Assembly (NCBI RefSeq): GCF_004217115.1
Contig: NZ_SHKN01000004.1
Span: forward strand, 114,302-178,301
Length of the DNA stretch: 64,000 nt
Origin: Ancylomarina subtilis
GTDB taxonomy: Bacteria; Bacteroidota; Bacteroidia; Bacteroidales; Marinifilaceae
Direction: 5' to 3'
The notes beneath the pieces are model-generated. The model worked only from the letters and a program-made list of their open reading frames with translations. It was not told the origin of the DNA and searched no databases. Shown in pieces: positions 58,982-64,000 of this stretch; position 1 is the first letter of the stretch, and each line of letters opens with the position of its first letter. The translations under genes were made by a program, and so were the position numbers.

Positions 58982-61900
58982 ATGAAGAAGTACGTTTTAC
59001 GAAATCTTCGCTCAGGCATAAACAACCCAATAAGGCTTGAGAGTAAGATAGGAGTTTTAGCTTTGCTTTTTGCAATAATGGTTTTGCCATTATCAGTAAA
59101 TGCAAACGTTACCAATTTGCCAGATGCAACATTAACGGTTGCCACTCAAAAACTTATTACGGGAGTTGTTACTGAAGAAAATGGAACCTCTCTCCCCGGA
59201 GTTTCTATCGTTATAAAGGGAACCACACAAGGAACGGTTTCTGATATCGATGGGAAATTCGAAATCTCAATTCCAAACGAATCCAGTATTCTGGTATTTA
59301 GTTTCATTGGAATGTTAACGCAAGAAATTACAGTTAGTTCTCAATCTGAGTTGAATATTGTTATGCTTGCTGATACAAAACAAATGAATGAAGTTGTTGT
59401 TACAGCCTTAGGTATTAAAAGAGAGAAAAAAGCTCTGGGATATGCTGTTCAGGATGTAAAAGCTGATGAATTAACCCAGACTGGTAACTCTGATTTGGTA
59501 AGTTCTCTATCAGGTAAAGTTGCCGGTGTGCAAATCAACCAATCAGGTGGCGGAGTTGGAGGAACATCCCGAATTGAAATTCGCGGGGCCAGTTCTCTAT
59601 CAGGGAATAATGCTCCTCTTTGGGTTGTTGATGGTGTTCCTTTTGATGATGGAAACAGTAGAGATGGATCAGTTTGGGGCGGAACCTCAAGAGCTGGTGG
59701 AGCTTTTGATTTAAATCCGGAAGATATTGAATCAATTTCTGTTCTTAAAGGGCCTAATGCTGCTGCTCTATACGGAGAACGTGGGGGTAATGGTGTCGTA
59801 TTGGTTACCACAAAAAAAGGAACACGTGGAAAAGGATTGGGCATTAGCTATTCCGGAAGTTTCACTTTTTCTGAAGCGGCCTATATGCTCGATCTTCAGA
59901 ATAAATATGGTCAAGGTACCAAAGGTGAATACGACAATACCAATACCTCATCATGGGGACCTGAAATGAATGGTCAAATGTTTGAATCATGGACAGGTGA
60001 AACAATTGCCTATGAGGCTCAAAAAGACCGCCTGAAAGACTTTACAAGAACAGGTGTTGCCCAAAAACACAACGTTTCATTTACAGGCGGTAACGATAAA
60101 GGTACTTACCGTGTGTCTTTGGGAAAAGATATCATGAATGGAATATACGAAGATCATAAAGTTGAGAAAACAACTTTTGACTTAAGAGCAGATTATGACA
60201 TTAATGAATGGCTGAATATAGATACCAAGTTATCTTATTTCTTAACTGAAGGTAACGAACGCCCTGAAATTGGGAATTATAGCTATGTGTCATACTTCAA
60301 TTCCATGCCTATGAATATCCGCAACCAGGATTTAGCTCCAGGTTACAACATCGTAGGTGGTAAGCACGTTGAAAAACTTTACACCACTCCTAACGCTGGC
60401 AATAGAAATCCATATTTTCTTCAAGCACAAACTACAAATCACGATGAGAAAAACAGAACCTTCGGTTATGTTGCAGCCAATATTAAATTGACTTCTGATT
60501 TGAAAGCCAAGTTTAAATATGGTATGGATTTCTATCAGTTTTCCAGTTTAGAAGGCTATTTATATGCAGATAATGTAGATGCTTCAAGACCAAATTATAG
60601 CCCTTCTCAATCCAATTTTAAAGAAGAAAACTATGAATTCTTGTTATCCTATAATAAGGATATTAATGAAGATTTTACAATCGGTTTAAATGTAGGTGCC
60701 AATAATATGAACAGGTACCATAAAATCTTGAATGCGACTTCCGGGCGTTTGAGTTCAGAAGGAGATTTCTTTTTAGGTGCAGGTTCAAACATCAAGGCTA
60801 GTGAAGGAATCACAGAATCAGAAGTTCGATCAATCTATGGATTTGGACAGATTGCTTATAAAAACGTTCTGTTTCTTGATTTTACTGCCCGCAACGATTG
60901 GTCATCCACTCTTACTGCTGCTGATGCTAAGTTTGACAATTCATATTTTTATCCTTCATTCAGTTTAAGTGGAATCGTTTCTGAAATGGTAGACTTACCG
61001 GAATTTATCACATTTACAAAACTACGAGGTTCTTGGGCACAGGTTGGGAAAGCAACAACACCTTATAACACAAGTCAAAGTTTTAAAATTGAAAACTGGA
61101 ACTTCGGATTGTCCAGAGGAATGGTTGCATCAACTCAAGTGATTAAAGATCTCAAGCCTGAGATTTCCACATCATGGGAAGTTGGGGCTGACATGAGATT
61201 CCTGAACAACCGTATCGGACTTGATTTCACTTATTACAATGAAGAAACAAAAAATCAAATATTACCAGCTCCAACAGTACAAAGTTCTGGTTACGATCTA
61301 CGCTTAATCAATGCAGGTTTAATTACCAATAAAGGAATTGAGTTAATGTTAACTACAGTCCCTGTTAAAACCAATGATTTCAGATTAGGAATTGACTTTA
61401 ATTTCGCTAAGAATGAAGGCATCCTCGAAAAATTGGCTCCAGGAATTCCTGAATATGATTTAGGTATGGGCGTTATGGCACTACCGGGTGAAAAACTAGG
61501 TGTTATTCGAGGAAGTATCTATAATAGAACTGAAAGTGGCGAAATCATTGTTGATGCAAATGGTTTACAAACGACGGCTCAGGGTGATGATCATATTTTG
61601 GGGAATATTCAGGCTGATTGGACAGGATCCATTAATTTGAATGCTGAATACAAAGGCTTCTTTCTTTCTGCTTTGATGTCGATCCAGGAAGGTGGTGATA
61701 TTATTTCTACATCAGAGCAAAGTGCGGTGTCTTCAGGAACTGCGGCCAGAACAACCGAAAACAACCGTATGGCATTGTTTGTTGATGGAGTAACAGCTGA
61801 TGGCGGAGCAAACAATGTCATGATTAGTGCTGAAGAATATTGGAGAGAATTATCAAAAGTAGACGAAGAATTTATTTACGATGCCTCACATATGAAACTG

Positions 61901-62140
61901 AAAGAATTGGCCATTGGCTATAATATTCCGAAATCAATATTAAATAAAATCCCTCATAGTCCTGTAAAAACAGCCAGATTTTCTGTTGTAGGAAGAAACT
62001 TATTCTATTTCTATAAGCATACGCCTGGAACAGCACCGGATGCAAGTGCTTATAGCTCTTCATTAGCAGCTCAAGCCTTTGACTTTTCGCCAGTACCTGC
62101 TACAAGAACATATGGATTCTCTCTTAATGTTGGTTTTTAA
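58982..62140 (+). CDS. SusC-like TonB-dependent outer-membrane transporter (second sugar locus)
   Basis: This 1052-residue SusC/RagA receptor has an unusually long N-terminal region before the signal hydrophobic core (core about 24-40, ending VNA). A carboxypeptidase-regulatory-like domain (about 56-135) is followed by the TonB-box region NEVVVTALGIKREKKALGYA, a plug with SRIEIRGASSLSG and GPNAAALYGERGGNGVVLVT, and the barrel. The C-terminus ends in TYGFSLNVGF. The TALGIKREK plug start marks a different SusC subgroup from the two starch receptors. Its partner SusD follows 20 bp later. The glycan is not fixed by the sequence. Confidence 0.95.
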   Translation: MKKYVLRNLRSGINNPIRLESKIGVLALLFAIMVLPLSVNANVTNLPDATLTVATQKLITGVVTEENGTSLPGVSIVIKGTTQGTVSDIDGKFEISIPNESSILVFSFIGMLTQEITVSSQSELNIVMLADTKQMNEVVVTALGIKREKKALGYAVQDVKADELTQTGNSDLVSSLSGKVAGVQINQSGGGVGGTSRIEIRGASSLSGNNAPLWVVDGVPFDDGNSRDGSVWGGTSRAGGAFDLNPEDIESISVLKGPNAAALYGERGGNGVVLVTTKKGTRGKGLGISYSGSFTFSEAAYMLDLQNKYGQGTKGEYDNTNTSSWGPEMNGQMFESWTGETIAYEAQKDRLKDFTRTGVAQKHNVSFTGGNDKGTYRVSLGKDIMNGIYEDHKVEKTTFDLRADYDINEWLNIDTKLSYFLTEGNERPEIGNYSYVSYFNSMPMNIRNQDLAPGYNIVGGKHVEKLYTTPNAGNRNPYFLQAQTTNHDEKNRTFGYVAANIKLTSDLKAKFKYGMDFYQFSSLEGYLYADNVDASRPNYSPSQSNFKEENYEFLLSYNKDINEDFTIGLNVGANNMNRYHKILNATSGRLSSEGDFFLGAGSNIKASEGITESEVRSIYGFGQIAYKNVLFLDFTARNDWSSTLTAADAKFDNSYFYPSFSLSGIVSEMVDLPEFITFTKLRGSWAQVGKATTPYNTSQSFKIENWNFGLSRGMVASTQVIKDLKPEISTSWEVGADMRFLNNRIGLDFTYYNEETKNQILPAPTVQSSGYDLRLINAGLITNKGIELMLTTVPVKTNDFRLGIDFNFAKNEGILEKLAPGIPEYDLGMGVMALPGEKLGVIRGSIYNRTESGEIIVDANGLQTTAQGDDHILGNIQADWTGSINLNAEYKGFFLSALMSIQEGGDIISTSEQSAVSSGTAARTTENNRMALFVDGVTADGGANNVMISAEEYWRELSKVDEEFIYDASHMKLKELAIGYNIPKSILNKIPHSPVKTARFSVVGRNLFYFYKHTPGTAPDASAYSSSLAAQAFDFSPVPATRTYGFSLNVGF

Positions 62141-62160
62141 TTATTAAAAATAAGAATATC

Positions 62161-63720
62161 ATGAAAAAAATATATTTAGGCCTGATCTCACTGGGACTAT
62201 TCGTTCTGTCTAGTGGCTGTTCTGATGATTTTGGAGACATGAATGTCCCATCAGATGCCGTAACAGATGTTGAACCTAAATTCTTCCTTAATTCAATGCA
62301 ACAGGAAGTATTTGCTAATTATCAGCGTAATGTCAACCTGTATCCTGATTTATATTCACAATACTGGGCCAATACCGTTTCAGGTTTTGGATCACCTCGT
62401 TATGAATATGTAGATGGCTGGATCGGTAATCAGTGGAAAGAGTTTTACACTCGACATTTACGTGATGCACTTGCTATTGAGGCTTCGTACGCAGAAAACC
62501 CAGTATATGTGGATGCCATTGCTATAAAAGATATTTGGATGTGCTACTGGTGGTCAAGAATGACCGATACTTATGGCGATATCCCCTATTTTAATGCTGG
62601 TCAAGGTGAAGATGTGCCTTATACTTCACAACAGGAAATTTACGTCGATCTTTTTAAACGATTAGACCATGCAATCTCCAGCATCACAGGTGGTGAAGAG
62701 CAATACAAATACGACGATGGTTACGATCTTATTTATGAGGGTGATGCAAGACAGTGGCAAAAATTTGGAAATTCTCTTCGACTACGTCTGGCTATGCGTA
62801 TTTCCAATGTTGATCCTGTAAAAGCTCAAGCTGAAGTTCAAGCTGCTATAAATGGAACCGGAGGTTTATTAACAAGTAATGATGATGTGGCAAAAGTTCC
62901 CATGTGGAGTCAGGGTTGGTACGATTATTTACACCAAATGGCTTGGAATTGGGGCAATGTTCGCATGTCAAAAACCTTCTCTGACAACCTGTATAACCAA
63001 TCAAGTGCAGGCGAAGACCCAAGAGCACCAAAATGGTTTGCCTACAAGGTAGAGGGGGAATCTAAGACAAAAGAGGAAGCTGGTTTCGATCGGTATAAAG
63101 GGATTGAAAACGGTTATAATCTTGTACCTGCAAATTCGGACGATGATTATGCAACCATCAACCTTGAGGGTGGCTATATTGATTTTGAAGGCGATGGCGG
63201 AGTCAATCTGATGTATTGCCCTGTTATGTTCTACTCGGAAGTTAAATTTTTGCTGGCAGAAGCGGCTTTGCGTGGTTGGACTACTGGCGATGTTAATACA
63301 CTTTACAAAGAAGGTGTATCTGCTTCAATGGAATATGTAGGCGTATCAAGTGATGATGCAAGCACTTATATCGATGGACTGCCAAACATTTCAGGTTCTA
63401 ACGAAGCTCAATTAAAACAAATCATAACTCAAAAATGGCTGGCTAATTTTCCAAATGGTGTTGAAGGCTGGGCAGATTTCAGAAGAACGGACTACCCTGA
63501 TGTGACTTTACCTAAAGATGGTGTGAGTGGTAGCTCAACCGTTGCTACAGGAACCTGGGTTAAACGAGTACGCTATCCGGACAACGAACACCTTCAAAAC
63601 GAAGCCAACATGCCATCGGCATTAAATACCTTGGACGGTGATAGAATGGATATTCGTTTATGGTGGGACACTGCTGATACCAAAACCAAAACAGCTGGTA
63701 TCATGAATAGCAATTTTTAA
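62161..63720 (+). CDS. SusD-like outer-membrane lipoprotein (SusD/RagB, second sugar locus)
   Basis: This 519-residue lipoprotein has lipobox LSSGC (Cys20) followed by SDDFGD, an acidic surface-export signal. Helical TPR-type segments include IKDIWMCYWWSRMTDTYGDIP (described near residues 122-142) and RQWQKFGNSLRLRLAMRIS (about 196-214), which are typical of the SusD_like-2/RagB subgroup. GWADFRRTDYPD near residues 436-447 corresponds to the usual SusD C-terminal signature. It caps the SusC at 58982. A stable hairpin follows the stop codon before the next lipoprotein gene. Confidence 0.93.
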   Translation: MKKIYLGLISLGLFVLSSGCSDDFGDMNVPSDAVTDVEPKFFLNSMQQEVFANYQRNVNLYPDLYSQYWANTVSGFGSPRYEYVDGWIGNQWKEFYTRHLRDALAIEASYAENPVYVDAIAIKDIWMCYWWSRMTDTYGDIPYFNAGQGEDVPYTSQQEIYVDLFKRLDHAISSITGGEEQYKYDDGYDLIYEGDARQWQKFGNSLRLRLAMRISNVDPVKAQAEVQAAINGTGGLLTSNDDVAKVPMWSQGWYDYLHQMAWNWGNVRMSKTFSDNLYNQSSAGEDPRAPKWFAYKVEGESKTKEEAGFDRYKGIENGYNLVPANSDDDYATINLEGGYIDFEGDGGVNLMYCPVMFYSEVKFLLAEAALRGWTTGDVNTLYKEGVSASMEYVGVSSDDASTYIDGLPNISGSNEAQLKQIITQKWLANFPNGVEGWADFRRTDYPDVTLPKDGVSGSSTVATGTWVKRVRYPDNEHLQNEANMPSALNTLDGDRMDIRLWWDTADTKTKTAGIMNSNF

Positions 63721-63736
63721 TTTGAAAAAACTAACG

Positions 63737-63770
63737 AATGTGTATTGGGATTATTAATCCCAAGCACATT
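63737..63770 (+). other. Intercistronic hairpin after susD
   Basis: AATGTG-TA-TTGGGATT pairs with AATCCCAA-G-CACATT (14 pairs with one small internal bulge) around a 2-nt to 4-nt loop. It is not followed by a T-run, so it is more likely an mRNA-stabilising or attenuating structure than a full terminator. Confidence 0.6.
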
Positions 63771-63786
63771 GTTTAAACTTTGTTAT

Positions 63787-64000
63787 ATGAAAACAATGAA
63801 ATTAAACATAAAATTATGGTCCTTTCTGGCTGCCTTTTTAATGGTTTTTACCATTGCAGCTTGTGACGATGATAACGATTTAGGTCAGGTTGATGCAACT
63901 TCACTCGATTCATTAATTACTGAGGCTAATGACTTAATTGCAACAACTGAAGAAGGAACTAGTCCGGGCGACTACAAGCCTGGTTCTAAAAAACAATTAC
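63787..64000 (+). CDS. Surface lipoprotein, N-terminal fragment (cut by window end)
   Basis: Only the first 71 codons lie in the window. The start ATG at 63787 opens a lipoprotein signal (core LWSFLAAFLMVFTIAAC, Cys26) followed by DDDND, a surface-export signal. The mature start reads LDSLITEANDLIATTEEGTSPGDY and then KPGSKKQL, which resembles the helical FIVAR / DUF4972-type modules found at the N-termini of surface glycan-binding proteins or glycoside hydrolases encoded after susD genes. It should therefore be the glycan-binding or enzymatic partner of this SusCD pair. The rest of the gene is needed for any assignment. Confidence 0.85.
   Translation, partial: MKTMKLNIKLWSFLAAFLMVFTIAACDDDNDLGQVDATSLDSLITEANDLIATTEEGTSPGDYKPGSKKQL

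Noticed and set aside
59449-59844. Antisense frame (131 codons) within susC of the second sugar locus
   Set aside because: Proline/serine-rich shadow of the conserved plug-domain coding sequence.
1-64000. CRISPR array, prophage, insertion sequence with transposase
   Set aside because: No regularly spaced identical repeats with unique spacers, no phage structural or integrase genes, and no transposase were seen.

Overview
The window is a low-GC chromosomal segment of a Bacteroidota bacterium. The main evidence is three SusC/SusD outer-membrane pairs, lipoproteins with acidic residues after the lipid-anchored cysteine, an amylase with a C-terminal type IX secretion (T9SS) sorting domain, and families largely confined to the phylum (DUF6261-like, DUF3570, DUF4266). 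Gene content and T9SS use would fit a marine Bacteroidales/Marinilabiliales-type organism; that placement is an inference.

Layout. 1-255: two identical tRNA-Asp genes and a terminator. 254-991: a non-coding block carrying direct and inverted repeats. 992-5761: a Cys/Met-metabolism PLP lyase, a DUF1338 2-oxoadipate dioxygenase-like enzyme and an M1 aminopeptidase lipoprotein. 5885-7768 (minus): three small proteins of unknown role, two of which share an identical 25-bp upstream element. 7769-10551: degenerate tandem repeats, a cupin, an exported DUF442-like phosphatase and an HxpB-like HAD phosphatase.

10863-25563 (minus) is a maltose/maltodextrin block: LacI regulator, MFS transporter, beta-phosphoglucomutase, GH65 maltose phosphorylase, SusA-type GH13, GH31, MalS-like GH13, another GH13 lipoprotein and an esterase lipoprotein. 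Divergent from it, 26060-43577 (plus) is a duplicated starch-utilisation locus: SusC-SusD-SusE, then SusC-SusD and two SusE/F-like lipoproteins, then a 1127-residue T9SS-secreted alpha-amylase. The same 12-bp palindrome (ATCGAAAACGAT) lies upstream of the MFS gene and of both susC genes, so the LacI protein probably controls the whole regulon. The model is: secreted amylase cuts starch, the SusCDE complexes bind and import oligosaccharides, periplasmic GH13/GH31 enzymes trim them, the MFS protein imports maltose, and maltose phosphorylase plus beta-phosphoglucomutase yield glucose and glucose 6-phosphate.

43762-46747 (plus) is a thioredoxin / ApbE / DUF4266 / DUF3570 cluster, the best candidate here for a poorly characterised system. 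46813-50285 (minus) holds a two-domain lipoprotein, a metallophosphoesterase and a cysteine-desulfurase-like enzyme. 50676-55399 (plus) holds an acyl-CoA ligase, an alkaline phosphatase and a YibE/F membrane protein. 55545-64000 (plus) is a second sugar locus: LacI, FucP-type MFS, ROK kinase, then SusC, SusD and a lipoprotein cut by the window edge. It has its own operator sequence at both promoters.
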